Below, piece after piece: positions 17,289 to 26,355 of a stretch of DNA of 64,000 nucleotides; positions within the stretch are counted from its first letter, which is position 1, and the number at the start of each line of letters is the position of its first letter. Position numbers and translations under genes: made by a program. The stretch lies in NCBI GenBank assembly GCA_050299335.1, contig JBNKVT010000001.1:17857-81856 (forward strand). The letters run 5' to 3'. This DNA comes from JBNKVT01 sp050299335 (GTDB lineage Bacteria; Pseudomonadota; Alphaproteobacteria; Rhodobacterales; Rhodobacteraceae). The notes under the pieces are model-generated. The model was not told where the DNA came from and did not search any database. It saw only the letters and a list, made by a program, of their open reading frames with translations.

Positions 17289-18131
17289 ATGAACAAAGAC
17301 CCCTTCGACTACTGGCTCACGCCCAAGGGCGTCATCCTGATCTGCCTTGCGGTGGTTCTGGTCTGGGCAGCCTACGGGATCGCGGCCGCATTGCTGACCG
17401 ACGACCTTGAGGCCGCTTCCCAGTCCGGTGACCTCTTCGGCGGCATCTCCGCGCTCTTCTCCGGCCTCGCCTTCGCGGGCCTCATCATCACCCTCCTGAT
17501 CCAGCGCAAGGAACTTCAGCTACAGCGCCAGGAAATGTCGCGGATGGTGAAGGAACAGGCGGAGACGCGCGCGCAGGTGGCGGAGCAGACCGAACAGTTC
17601 CGCATCCAGACCGACTTCTTCAAGATCCAGATCTTCGAGAAGAACTTCTTCCAGCTGATCGACATCCTCACCGACCATATCAACGGCCTCGCCCTCGGCT
17701 CGGGCGAGGCGCGGCTGACCGGGCGGGCCGCCCTTGAAAGGATGGTGGATGAAATGGTCGCGGACCTGAAGGAGGACGCCAAAGCCGGCTGCGCCGATAT
17801 CTTTGCCTGCTACGAGGAACGCTACCGCCAGGACATCAACGACCTCGGCCCGATCTTCCGGATTTTCTACAATATTCTCAAATATATCGACGGCGCGGAG
17901 ATCCAGAACAAACGCTACTATTCCAACCTGTTCCGGGCGCAGTTGAACAATGCCGAACTGTGCCTGCTCTATCTCAATGGCGGCTCCGGCTACGGGCGGC
18001 CCAAGCTGGCGCCGTTGATGCGCAAATACAATGTGCTGAAGCACTATGAGAGCGACGATCTGGGCGAGATCGATGCGCTGGCACGCGGGTTCTACGAGGG
18101 CTGGGATTTCCTCAATCCGGTGCGGGACTGA
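17289..18131 (+). CDS. membrane protein with putative phage abortive-infection domain
   Basis: A 280-residue protein with two N-terminal membrane segments (about residues 13-36 and 50-67) and a coiled coil (residues 70-105). The cytoplasmic C-terminal domain has the pattern of the putative phage abortive-infection family (putAbiC, PF16872): an EKNFFQLIDIL block, a central IFRIFYNILKYID and the RYYSNLFRAQLNNAELCLLYLN signature. The family is named from similarity to AbiC and its mechanism is unknown. The gene stands 21 bp after the exported hypothetical gene. No restriction or toxin gene adjoins it, so a defence role is only a hypothesis. Confidence 0.8.
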   Translation: MNKDPFDYWLTPKGVILICLAVVLVWAAYGIAAALLTDDLEAASQSGDLFGGISALFSGLAFAGLIITLLIQRKELQLQRQEMSRMVKEQAETRAQVAEQTEQFRIQTDFFKIQIFEKNFFQLIDILTDHINGLALGSGEARLTGRAALERMVDEMVADLKEDAKAGCADIFACYEERYRQDINDLGPIFRIFYNILKYIDGAEIQNKRYYSNLFRAQLNNAELCLLYLNGGSGYGRPKLAPLMRKYNVLKHYESDDLGEIDALARGFYEGWDFLNPVRD

Positions 18132-18210
18132 GGCGTTGGGTCACGGGACGCTGGTAACGGGTCCCGACTGCGCCTAGATTTCTGTCAACGCAAGCAAAAG
18201 GACAAGGCCG

Positions 18211-18597
18211 ATGAGCTATTCCCTGAACCGCACCTTCCCCGGCGCCTCGATGGAAGATATCGACGCCCGCACCCGCGCCGCCCTTGCCGATCAGGGCTTC
18301 GGCATCCTGACCGAGATCGACGTCAAAGCGACACTGAAAAAGAAGATCGACGTCGACATGGAGCCCTACACGATCCTCGGCGCCTGCAATCCGAAGATGG
18401 CCAATCAGGCGATCCAGCTGGAGCCGCGTATCGGGACCATGCTGCCCTGCAATGTGCTGGTGCGCCAGGTCGAGGGCGGGATCGAGGTCAGCGCGGTGGA
18501 CCCGCTGGCCTCCTTTTCGGCGATCGGCAATCCGAAGCTCGAGGATATTGCCGGGCAGGTGAAGGGGATGCTGGAAAAGGCGCTGGCCGCGATCTGA
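18211..18597 (+). CDS. DUF302 family protein
   Basis: A 128-residue cytosolic protein of the DUF302 family, recognised by DQGFGILTEIDVKATLKKK and the PYTILGACNPKMANQAIQLEPRIG core pattern, then LLPCNVLVR-like sequence. Members are small, soluble and of unknown function, sometimes linked to sulfur or redox metabolism. The single Cys pair (GACN and LPCNV) is conserved in many members. It is a stand-alone gene, convergent with the large membrane-protein gene ending at 18634. Confidence 0.9.
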   Translation: MSYSLNRTFPGASMEDIDARTRAALADQGFGILTEIDVKATLKKKIDVDMEPYTILGACNPKMANQAIQLEPRIGTMLPCNVLVRQVEGGIEVSAVDPLASFSAIGNPKLEDIAGQVKGMLEKALAAI

Positions 18598-18633
18598 AAA
18601 GCAAGGCGCTTTCGAAGCCACCTTGCGTCGTAG

Positions 18634-20730
18634 TCACTTCCCTTCGATCCGCCAGGCGACGAACATCAGCGCGCCCGCGATCAGCAACAGGACCCAACCC
18701 GGCGCCAGCGGGGTCAGGCGGATGTCGTTGACCTGATAGGCCTCGCGGCGGGTCAGGCCAATCCAGTTGCGGCCTGATGTCACCCTTCCCTCCGCGACGC
18801 GGCGGATATCCGGGGTGCCGAGTTCAGCCACGCGCAGGATGCCGCCGCCGGTGGCGTCGGCAAGCGGTTCCAGGATGTCGCCGGTCGAGATCGGGTTTTC
18901 GAATTCCTTCGGGGCCGCCGGGCCTAGCGCCGTCACGCTTTCCTTGTCCCCATCCGATAGCCGGTAGATGCCGTTCTCGGTCCCTTCGAACCGCGCCTGC
19001 CATTCGCCTGGCGTGGTCTGGGTCAATGGCAGGATCATTTCCTCGCCTGAAGGTGTCACGACCCGCAGATCGCCCGCCGCCTCGCCCAGCGAGCGCCGCG
19101 TCACCGTGACATTGGCTCCGTCCGGCTCGGCGACCAGCACTTCCTCTTCCAGCTCCGGTTCCTTCATCAGCCAGTGCGCCAGCCGACGCAGCAGTTCCGA
19201 TTGCGGCCCCCCGCCCTCATAGCCGCGAGACCACAGCCAGGCGTGGTCCGAGGCGAGCATCGCGATCCGCCCCTCGCCCGGCCGGTCCAGCACCAGCAGC
19301 GGCCGACCTTCGGGGCCTTCCATGATCGAATTCCCGCCGGTCTCGGTCATCTCGATCAACCGGAACCAGCGGCCCCAGCCCGGGGTGCCGTCCTCGGCGG
19401 TCGGGTGCGGGGCGAAGTCCGTCAGGCCCTTGGTCACTGGGTGGCGTTCACCGATTTCCGACACGCGGGGGTAGTAGCCTTCCTCGATCACCTGCGCGGT
19501 GGGTTCGGCGGGCAGCACGTCGCGCAAGGGGGTGCGGTAAAGGCTTTCAGCCCCGGCAAAGGCCGGACCCGAAGCGATCAGCAGCGCCCCGCCGTCGCGG
19601 ACATAGCGAGCGATGTTTTCGAGATAGAGGGTCGGCAGCACACCGCGGCGGCGGTAGCGGTCGAAGATGATGAGGTCAAACTCGTCGACCTTGTCCATGA
19701 ACAGCTCACGGGTCGGGAAGGCGATGAGCGACAGTTCGAACACCGGGACGCCGTCCTGTTTCTCCGGCGGCCTCAGAATGGTGAAATGCACCAGATCGAC
19801 CGAACTGTCGGCCTTCAGCAGGTTCCGCCAGGTCCGCTCGCCCGCATAGGGCTCGCCCGACACCAGCAACACCCGCAGCCGGTCGCGGATGCCATTGATC
19901 GACACGATGGCCGAATTGTTGCGCTCGGTGAGTTCGCCTTCCGCCGGGTCCAGCGACAATTGCAGGACGTTCATGCCGCCCCGGGCCAGTTCCAGCGGGA
20001 TGGTGACCGTTTCGCCGGTCGGAACCTGAAAGGAAATCGGGTCCTCGCCGTTGACCGAGATATACAGCGGCGCCTGTCCCAGCGCACTATCAGGGGCGTT
20101 GCCCAAGGCCTCGACGCGCAGCGTCAGTTCGACCGGCTCGCCGACGATGGCGAAGGCGGGGGCGGTCTCGATGACCAGGCGACGGTCCCATTCGCTGGCG
20201 CGGCCGGTCAGGACGACATGCACGGGCGCGTCGAAACTGGGGGCAATCTCAGGGTCGTGAACCTGCCCGTCGGTGACGAGGATCGCCCCGGCGATGCGGT
20301 CGGGGGAAACCTCGGAGGCGGCCTCGGCCAGGGCGGTCATCAGTCGGGTACCGCGCTCGCGATCCTCGCCTTCGGCGTCGGTGACGCGGATGGTGACGGT
20401 TTCGACCGGCGTCGGAGAGATGCGCAGCGCTTCGAGCGCGGCGGTGATTTCAGCCTCGGTCTCGGCGCGCTGGGAGGGGCGAATGTCGATGTTCTGGGAG
20501 GCGGTCTCGTCGAAGACGAGAAAGGCGATATCCGGCAGATAATCGCGGTCCTCCTGCCGCCACGAGGGGTTGGCGAGCGCCAGCAGCAGGATCGCGGCGG
20601 CGATGGCACGCAGCCACCAGCCCTGCAGGCCCCGCCAGAACGCCAGCGCCGTGGCAGTGGCCAGAAGGACGGCAAAGCTGGCCAGAAGCGTCCACGAGAT
20701 GTCGGGCGAGAAGGAAAGCGACTGGATCAC
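18634..20730 (-). CDS. large membrane protein with glutamine amidotransferase-like domain
   Basis: A 698-residue inner-membrane protein. Two N-terminal membrane helices (about 10-30 and 37-50, ending in LANPSW) and one at the C-terminus (WVLLLIAGALMFVAW) bracket a large soluble part. The first soluble region contains AGAILVTDGQVHD, a von Willebrand A-like strand. The middle (around LIIFDRYRRRGVLPTLYLENI and GGALLIASGP) is class I amidotransferase-like, without an obvious catalytic Cys. It is the last gene of a MoxR-DUF58-DUF4159 operon and overlaps the previous stop by four bases. Function unknown; likely an envelope or stress complex. Confidence 0.85.
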   Translation of the reverse strand: MIQSLSFSPDISWTLLASFAVLLATATALAFWRGLQGWWLRAIAAAILLLALANPSWRQEDRDYLPDIAFLVFDETASQNIDIRPSQRAETEAEITAALEALRISPTPVETVTIRVTDAEGEDRERGTRLMTALAEAASEVSPDRIAGAILVTDGQVHDPEIAPSFDAPVHVVLTGRASEWDRRLVIETAPAFAIVGEPVELTLRVEALGNAPDSALGQAPLYISVNGEDPISFQVPTGETVTIPLELARGGMNVLQLSLDPAEGELTERNNSAIVSINGIRDRLRVLLVSGEPYAGERTWRNLLKADSSVDLVHFTILRPPEKQDGVPVFELSLIAFPTRELFMDKVDEFDLIIFDRYRRRGVLPTLYLENIARYVRDGGALLIASGPAFAGAESLYRTPLRDVLPAEPTAQVIEEGYYPRVSEIGERHPVTKGLTDFAPHPTAEDGTPGWGRWFRLIEMTETGGNSIMEGPEGRPLLVLDRPGEGRIAMLASDHAWLWSRGYEGGGPQSELLRRLAHWLMKEPELEEEVLVAEPDGANVTVTRRSLGEAAGDLRVVTPSGEEMILPLTQTTPGEWQARFEGTENGIYRLSDGDKESVTALGPAAPKEFENPISTGDILEPLADATGGGILRVAELGTPDIRRVAEGRVTSGRNWIGLTRREAYQVNDIRLTPLAPGWVLLLIAGALMFVAWRIEGK

Positions 20731-23513
20731 TGGCCGAGCCTTTCCAGAAGCGCCGGAACGTGGACCTGATCCGATTTATAATTGCCGGTCATCACATGCA
20801 TGATGAGGTTGACCCCGAAACGGTAGGCAAACTCGCGCTGCCGCTGCCCCGCCGTGCCGCGCCCCACCGGGAACATCGGCCCGCCGCCTGCATCCACCGC
20901 CCAGGCCGAGGCCCAGTCGTTGCCGCCGATGACCACCGGCGTGACACCGTCATTGAGGTTGCGGAAAGGCAGGCCCTCGATCTCTTCGGCTTCGGGGGCG
21001 GCTTCGACCCAGAGCTCGGTGGAGGTGTAGCGGCCCGGGAAATCCTGGATCAGGTAGAAAGTCCGCGTCAGCACATGGTCGATGGGCGCGCGTTCCAGGG
21101 GCGGAATATCCAGCTTCTCGGCGATCCGCTGCAGCATCCGGCCGTTGGGGGTGCCCGAGCCGATATTGCCCAGATTGGAATCGCGCGTGTCGAAAAGGAT
21201 CATGCCGCCAGAGCGGAGGTATTCGTTGAGCTTCGCGTAAGCCTCGTCCGATGGCAGGCTCTGCTGTTCGGTAACCGGCCAGTAGAGGAAGGGGAAGAAC
21301 GCAAGCTCGTCCTCTTCGAGGTCCACGGCAACGGGCGCGTCGGGCTCGACGGCGGTCCGGCGGTTGAGGATCAGGGTGAGGCCGGTCAGCCCGGCCTCGG
21401 AGATCTCGTCAACGCGGGCGTCGCCGGTTCGCACATAGGCTAGCACCGTGGCATTGGCGGCATAAATCGCCAGCCGGTCGTCGGCCAGCGGGTCCTCCTG
21501 CGCCTCGGGCGCGCCGGGAAGGGTCAGAAGGGCGGCCAGAAGCACGGGCGCGACCCGGCCCAGACGCGGGCCGGTCAGGCGTCCGGCGACGAAGAGGGTG
21601 GCGAGGATGTCGAGGGTCAGAAGGGCAAGGGCAAGCATGATGAGATAGGGACGCAGCGAGGTCTCGCGGACCACCCCCATGGTCTCGACGGTGATGCCGA
21701 GGGGAAGCGCGGCCAAGGGCGCGAGACTGTCGCCGGGGCGGAAAAGGTTCAGCGCGATGCGGCGTTCCCCGGCTTCGTAGAGGCCGGGTGGCAGATCGGG
21801 GCCGGGGCGGCTTGAGACAAGATCGGCGCCATCGACCCCGGCCAGCAGGCCCGGTTCCTGAAGCGCGCCGTAACCGTCGAGCACGGCAACAGGGGTCCAT
21901 GTCTGGCCCTCAAGCTCTTCGGCCTCGGGCGTGGTCGAACGGGTCGAGATGGCGAGGCGTTCAAGCATCTGCACGAACAGGCCCGACAGCGGCAGCGAGG
22001 ACCATTCAGCATTGGCGGTGACGTGGAAGAGGACGACGCGGCCCTCGCCGAGATTGCGGCCCGTCACGAGGGGGGTGCCGTCTTCGAGGGCGGCCATGAC
22101 CCGCTCCGGGAGGTTGGGATCGGGCTGGGCCATGACCTGCGTGGTGATATCGACCTCGCCGGGGACCGGCAGCCCGAAGAAGGGGCTCGATTCCGGGAAG
22201 GGCCGCAGCGCCTTGGGATCGCCCCAGGACATCGCCCCGCCCACATTGCGCCCACCGGCACGCAGGCGAACGGGCAGCAGAGGATCTTCCTCAAGCTGGC
22301 CCTCGCCGGACTGCGCCAGACGCGGCCCGGCAAAGCGGACGAGCAACCCGCCGCCCTCGATCCACTCGGTTAGCCGGTCGCGCTCGGTGGCGGTCAGGGT
22401 GCCGACATCGGCGAAAATGACCACATCCGGGGCGGCGTTGAGAATGTCTTCAAGCGGCGCTTCGATCAGGTCCGCCGACGGGGCCAGCGCCTTGCGGAGA
22501 TAATGCAACGGCGCGACCAGCTGCGTGCCCTCCCGCGCCTGCCGCCCGGCAATCAGGCCGACCTTGCGGCGCTGGAGACCGTCATCGGTAATCGCCACCG
22601 CCCCCGCCGAGCGCACCTGCGGCAACGAAATGCGGGTGATGCGGTTGCGAAGTTCCAGCGGCAGATCGAATTCGATCTCGGCAGAGGTCGCGTCGGGCTC
22701 GAAAATGGCCCGCGCCTCGCCGAGCTTGCGCTCGATCCCCTGCGGATCCGGGCCAATGGCCGAGACGGCGAGCGATGGCAGCGGCTTGGTGTCGGGACGC
22801 AGCGCTTCGATCCGGACAGCGCCTTCCTCGAAACGGGGGGCGGTCAGCGCGACGATGGGCGCGTCGCCCCTGATGACGGTGACCGGGCCTTGCGCTTGCA
22901 GTTCGGCAAGGAAACTCGGGTCGCCCTGGGCCTCCAGATTGTCGGTCAGCCAGACGGTCGAGAAGCCATCGGTCTCGATGCCGTTCAGCCAGGTGGCAAA
23001 ACCCTCGCGGTCCGGCGCCCAGGCGCGGGGGGCGAAGCCCTGCAAACGGGTCTGCCAGTCGGCAGCGTCGCGGAAAGGAATAGTGCCCTCCGGCGGCGGC
23101 GTCTCGGCCAGCGAGAGCACGGCAGAGGGGCGGCCGGAACGGGCGGCCTGGTCGAGCAACTCGTCAACCCGGTCCATGCGGTCGGCCCAGTCCGGGGCCG
23201 AAGCCCAGCCACCGTCGATGAGGACCAGCAGCGGGCCGGAGCCCTGATTGCGGAGTTGCGGATTCAGGATCGGGTTGGCGAAGGCGAGGATGGCGGCGGC
23301 AAGCGCGATCATCCTGAGCAGCAGCAGCCACCACGGGGTGCGATCCGGCGTGCGCTCGGGGTCTTCGAGGCCAAGCAGCAGCCGGACACCTGGGAAGGGC
23401 TTGCGCTCGGGCGACGGGGGAACGGCGCGCAGCAGCCACCAGAGGATCGGCAGCGCAATAAGGGCCGTGAGGACCAGAGGCGTCAGGAAAGCGATGGGGC
23501 CAAGGGTGAACAT
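20727..23513 (-). CDS. BatA/DUF4159 membrane protein
   Basis: A 928-residue protein. The N-terminus is a BatA-type membrane domain (FLTPLVLTALIALPILWWLLRAVPPSP, then a second helix ending AFANPILNP). The central region repeats von Willebrand A and amidotransferase-like strands. Two membrane helices lie near residues 610-660. The C-terminal 210 residues are DUF4159 (from LADDRLAIYAANATVLAYV, with FFPFLYWPV and GGMILFDTRD), which resembles a ThuA/amidotransferase fold. It overlaps DUF58 by one base (TGATG) and the next gene by four. It is probably part of a membrane complex served by the MoxR ATPase. Confidence 0.88.
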   Translation of the reverse strand: MFTLGPIAFLTPLVLTALIALPILWWLLRAVPPSPERKPFPGVRLLLGLEDPERTPDRTPWWLLLLRMIALAAAILAFANPILNPQLRNQGSGPLLVLIDGGWASAPDWADRMDRVDELLDQAARSGRPSAVLSLAETPPPEGTIPFRDAADWQTRLQGFAPRAWAPDREGFATWLNGIETDGFSTVWLTDNLEAQGDPSFLAELQAQGPVTVIRGDAPIVALTAPRFEEGAVRIEALRPDTKPLPSLAVSAIGPDPQGIERKLGEARAIFEPDATSAEIEFDLPLELRNRITRISLPQVRSAGAVAITDDGLQRRKVGLIAGRQAREGTQLVAPLHYLRKALAPSADLIEAPLEDILNAAPDVVIFADVGTLTATERDRLTEWIEGGGLLVRFAGPRLAQSGEGQLEEDPLLPVRLRAGGRNVGGAMSWGDPKALRPFPESSPFFGLPVPGEVDITTQVMAQPDPNLPERVMAALEDGTPLVTGRNLGEGRVVLFHVTANAEWSSLPLSGLFVQMLERLAISTRSTTPEAEELEGQTWTPVAVLDGYGALQEPGLLAGVDGADLVSSRPGPDLPPGLYEAGERRIALNLFRPGDSLAPLAALPLGITVETMGVVRETSLRPYLIMLALALLTLDILATLFVAGRLTGPRLGRVAPVLLAALLTLPGAPEAQEDPLADDRLAIYAANATVLAYVRTGDARVDEISEAGLTGLTLILNRRTAVEPDAPVAVDLEEDELAFFPFLYWPVTEQQSLPSDEAYAKLNEYLRSGGMILFDTRDSNLGNIGSGTPNGRMLQRIAEKLDIPPLERAPIDHVLTRTFYLIQDFPGRYTSTELWVEAAPEAEEIEGLPFRNLNDGVTPVVIGGNDWASAWAVDAGGGPMFPVGRGTAGQRQREFAYRFGVNLIMHVMTGNYKSDQVHVPALLERLGQ

Positions 23514-24415
23514 CAGAGCTGTTCTCCGATGCCCATGTAGAGCCAGAGCAGCGCCTTGCGGGGGCTTTCCGAGGTGCGGTGGATGAGGAAGCGCCAGCCG
23601 GTGCGCCGTGCCATGAGGCGCAGCGCTTCACGGCGGTCCTCAAGGCGGTCCTGATAGGCCTCCTTCAGGGCGCGGGCGCGCTGGGTCTCGTAGCGCAGCT
23701 TGCCGCCCATGCTCTCGAAGATGGTGCGGCCATCGAAGGGGAAGGCCTCTTCGCTGTCGTCGACGATCTGCACGAGACAGCCCGAGACATTGCGGTCGGC
23801 GGCATGCGACAGGGCGGGCAGGACGCTGTCGGCCTCACCGAGGAAATCCGACAGGAACACCGCCTTGCCGCCGGGGGTCAGGTTGCCCTGCGGCGGCTCG
23901 CCGTAATCGGGGCGGTCCTCGCGGTGATGGGCAAGGATGAGGGCCATGCGGCGCAGCTGAGTTTCGCCCGAACGCGGCGGCTCGGCCTCGGTGCCGAGCA
24001 ATGAAATCCGCTCGCCGGACTGGGCCAGCAGGTAGGACAGCGCCATCGCCAGCAGATTGGCCCGCTGCGCCTTGGTGCGGGGGGCTGCTGCGGACTTGTA
24101 GTCCATCGACAGGGCGTCATCGGCCCAGATGGAGACGGTCTGGGCCGCTTCCCATTCCATCTCGCGGATATAAAGCCGATCCGACCGGGCCGAACGCCGC
24201 CAGTCCACCTGCGTCTGCACGTCGCCGGGGATGGCGCGGCGGTATTGCCAGAAATTCTCGCCAGGGCCCGAGCGACGGCGACCATGCTCGCCCATCATCA
24301 CCGTCGAGGCGAGGCGCTGGGCCTCAGCCAGCAAAGGCGGCAGGGCGCCGGCGACTTTTTCAGCGTCGCGGCGAAGCCAGATGGCTTCCTGGGTTTCGGC
24401 GCTGCCTGGGCTCAA
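23513..24415 (-). CDS. DUF58 domain protein
   Basis: A 300-residue soluble protein with the DUF58 pattern: GRRRSGPGENFWQYR, then the hallmark PGDVQTQVDWRRSARSD and REMEWEAAQTVSIWAD. The following 180 residues have a von Willebrand A-like fold. DUF58 proteins nearly always pair with MoxR ATPases and are thought to be chaperone clients or adaptors. It overlaps the moxR stop by four bases and the DUF4159 start by one, so the operon is tightly coupled. Confidence 0.93.
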   Translation of the reverse strand: MSPGSAETQEAIWLRRDAEKVAGALPPLLAEAQRLASTVMMGEHGRRRSGPGENFWQYRRAIPGDVQTQVDWRRSARSDRLYIREMEWEAAQTVSIWADDALSMDYKSAAAPRTKAQRANLLAMALSYLLAQSGERISLLGTEAEPPRSGETQLRRMALILAHHREDRPDYGEPPQGNLTPGGKAVFLSDFLGEADSVLPALSHAADRNVSGCLVQIVDDSEEAFPFDGRTIFESMGGKLRYETQRARALKEAYQDRLEDRREALRLMARRTGWRFLIHRTSESPRKALLWLYMGIGEQL

Positions 24416-25419
24416 GCCGCCGCCTCCTGACCGGTGGTCCGGTCGACGAGGCGGGCGATCAGGGCGTTGAGGGTCTGGCCCTCGGCGCGGGCAGCGAAGC
24501 CGAGCGCCATGCGGTGTTCGAGGACAGGGCGGGCCATGGCGGCGACATCTTCCGGAGACGGCGCGAGGCGGCCATCCATCAGCGCATGGGCGCGGGTGGT
24601 CATCATCAGCGCCTGGGCGGCGCGGGGGCCGGGGCCCCAGATGACCGTGCTGTTGATTTCTTCAAAGGCATCCGCCGTGCCTGGACGAGCGGCGCGGACC
24701 AGATCGAGGATCATCTCGACGATGCTCTCGCCGACCGGCATGCGGCGGATCAGCCGCTGGGCGGCGATCAGCGACGGGGCGTCAAAGACCGGTTCGGCCT
24801 GGGCATCCTCGATGCCGGTGGTGGCCAGCATGATCTCGCGCTCGGCATCGCGGTCGGGATAGTCGACGTCGATCTGGACCAGGAAACGGTCAAGCTGGGC
24901 CTCGGGCAGCGGATAGGTGCCTTCCTGCTCGATCGGGTTCTGAGTTGCCAGCACATGGAACGGCTCGGCGAGGTCGCGGCGCTGGCCGGCGATGGAGACG
25001 TGTTTCTCCTGCATGGCCTGCAACAGGGCCGACTGGGTGCGGGGGGAGGCGCGGTTGATCTCGTCGGCCATCAGCAGCTGGCAGAAGATCGGGCCTTCGA
25101 TGAACTTGAAGGTTCGCGAGCCGTCGGCACCGGTCTCCAGCACCTCCGCGCCAAGGATGTCGGACGGCATCAAGTCGGGGGTGAACTGGATGCGGTTCGA
25201 CTGCAGACCCATGACGGTGCCGAGGGCCTCGACGAGGCGGGTTTTCGCCAGACCCGGCACCCCGACCAGCAACCCGTGGCCGCCGCAGAGCAGCGAGATC
25301 AGGGTGAGATCGACGACCTTTTCCTGGCCGATGACACGGCGGCCGACCATCTCGCGGGCGCGGGCCAGTGCCTCGCCAGTCTGTTCCATCTCGGTGACGA
25401 GGTCGTCGGCGTCGGTCAT
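24412..25419 (-). CDS. MoxR-family AAA ATPase
   Basis: A 335-residue AAA+ ATPase of the MoxR family, chaperone-like proteins that help assemble or activate complexes. Walker A is GVPGLAKT (residues 53-60), Walker B MADEINRASP, and the arginine-finger region FLVQIDVDYP follows; a sensor with ATQNPIEQEGTYPLPEAQ is diagnostic of MoxR. ATG at 25419 is chosen because GAAGGA lies eight bases upstream; a longer frame is disfavoured. It is the first gene of a four-gene overlapping operon. Confidence 0.95.
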   Translation of the reverse strand: MTDADDLVTEMEQTGEALARAREMVGRRVIGQEKVVDLTLISLLCGGHGLLVGVPGLAKTRLVEALGTVMGLQSNRIQFTPDLMPSDILGAEVLETGADGSRTFKFIEGPIFCQLLMADEINRASPRTQSALLQAMQEKHVSIAGQRRDLAEPFHVLATQNPIEQEGTYPLPEAQLDRFLVQIDVDYPDRDAEREIMLATTGIEDAQAEPVFDAPSLIAAQRLIRRMPVGESIVEMILDLVRAARPGTADAFEEINSTVIWGPGPRAAQALMMTTRAHALMDGRLAPSPEDVAAMARPVLEHRMALGFAARAEGQTLNALIARLVDRTTGQEAAA

Positions 25420-25523
25420 TGATGCTATCCTTCGGGCAGGGGGAATCCGTTGCGTCGCTTCGCTCATAACTTATAGGGTTTGGGCAGCTACGCAAACTCC
25501 CCGGATGAGAAACGAGGCGGAAT

Positions 25524-26111
25524 GTGGTGTCCAGTCAGGAAAAAGTGATCCCCGATGCCGGGACCTTGGCGAATGCCGCGAAGAAGGCGGCGAAAAAGGG
25601 CCCGCCGCCGGTGCATTTGTGGGATCCGGAGTTCTGCGGCGACCTGGATATGCGGATCGCAAGGGACGGGACCTGGTTCTATCTCGGCACCCCGATTGGC
25701 CGGAAGCCGCTGGTAAAGCTCTTCGCGTCGATCATCCGCAAGGACGGGGAGGACTATTTTCTGGTCACGCCGGTCGAGAAAGTGGGCATCACGGTCGAGG
25801 ACGCGCCCTTCGTCGCGGTGGATTTTGAGGCAAGGGGCACAGGGACCGATCAGGTGCTGCGCTTCGTGACCAATGTCGAGGACGAGGTCGCGGCGGGACC
25901 GGAGCATCCGATCCGGGTCGAGACCGATGCCGAGACCGGCGAACCGTCGCCCTATGTGCTGGTGCGGCGCAATCTGGAGGCGCTGATCGACCGCAAGAGC
26001 TTTTACCGCCTTGTGGACCTGGGCGAAATGGAGGAGGTGGACGGCGCGCGGTGGTTCGGCCTCTGGTCCGGAGGCACGTTTTTCCCGATCACACCGGAAG
26101 CCGAGCTTTGA
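25524..26111 (+). CDS. DUF1285 family protein
   Basis: A 195-residue cytosolic protein of the DUF1285 family, seen in PPVHLWDPEFCGDLDMRIARDG, TPIGRKPLVKLFASIIRKDG and DYFLVTPVEKVGI patterns. The fold is beta-rich; function unknown. Translation starts at GTG 25524 with GAGGCGG just upstream. It is divergent from the moxR operon across 104 bp. Downstream (26112-26355) is a gene-free spacer with several GC-rich hairpins and no clear terminator T run. Confidence 0.92.
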   Translation: MVSSQEKVIPDAGTLANAAKKAAKKGPPPVHLWDPEFCGDLDMRIARDGTWFYLGTPIGRKPLVKLFASIIRKDGEDYFLVTPVEKVGITVEDAPFVAVDFEARGTGTDQVLRFVTNVEDEVAAGPEHPIRVETDAETGEPSPYVLVRRNLEALIDRKSFYRLVDLGEMEEVDGARWFGLWSGGTFFPITPEAEL

Positions 26112-26355
26112 CACCGGCGGCATCGGCTTTTCCCAATAGGCAGCGCTCCCGCCCGTCACCTTCGCCCCCTTCGGGGCCTCGGCTCCCGTTGGGCCCGGTC
26201 GCCGTGGCTGCGCCACGGGCTCTCGGGATCGTGGAGGCTGCCTGTTGACGGGCGAATGTGGCGGGTCCTAGAGTGGGGGCAAGGGGTCGCGAACGCCCCG
26301 TGAGGCGTCAGCCCAAGTTTCGCATCCTTGGAACCTGTGAGAGGGAGGATGCGCG

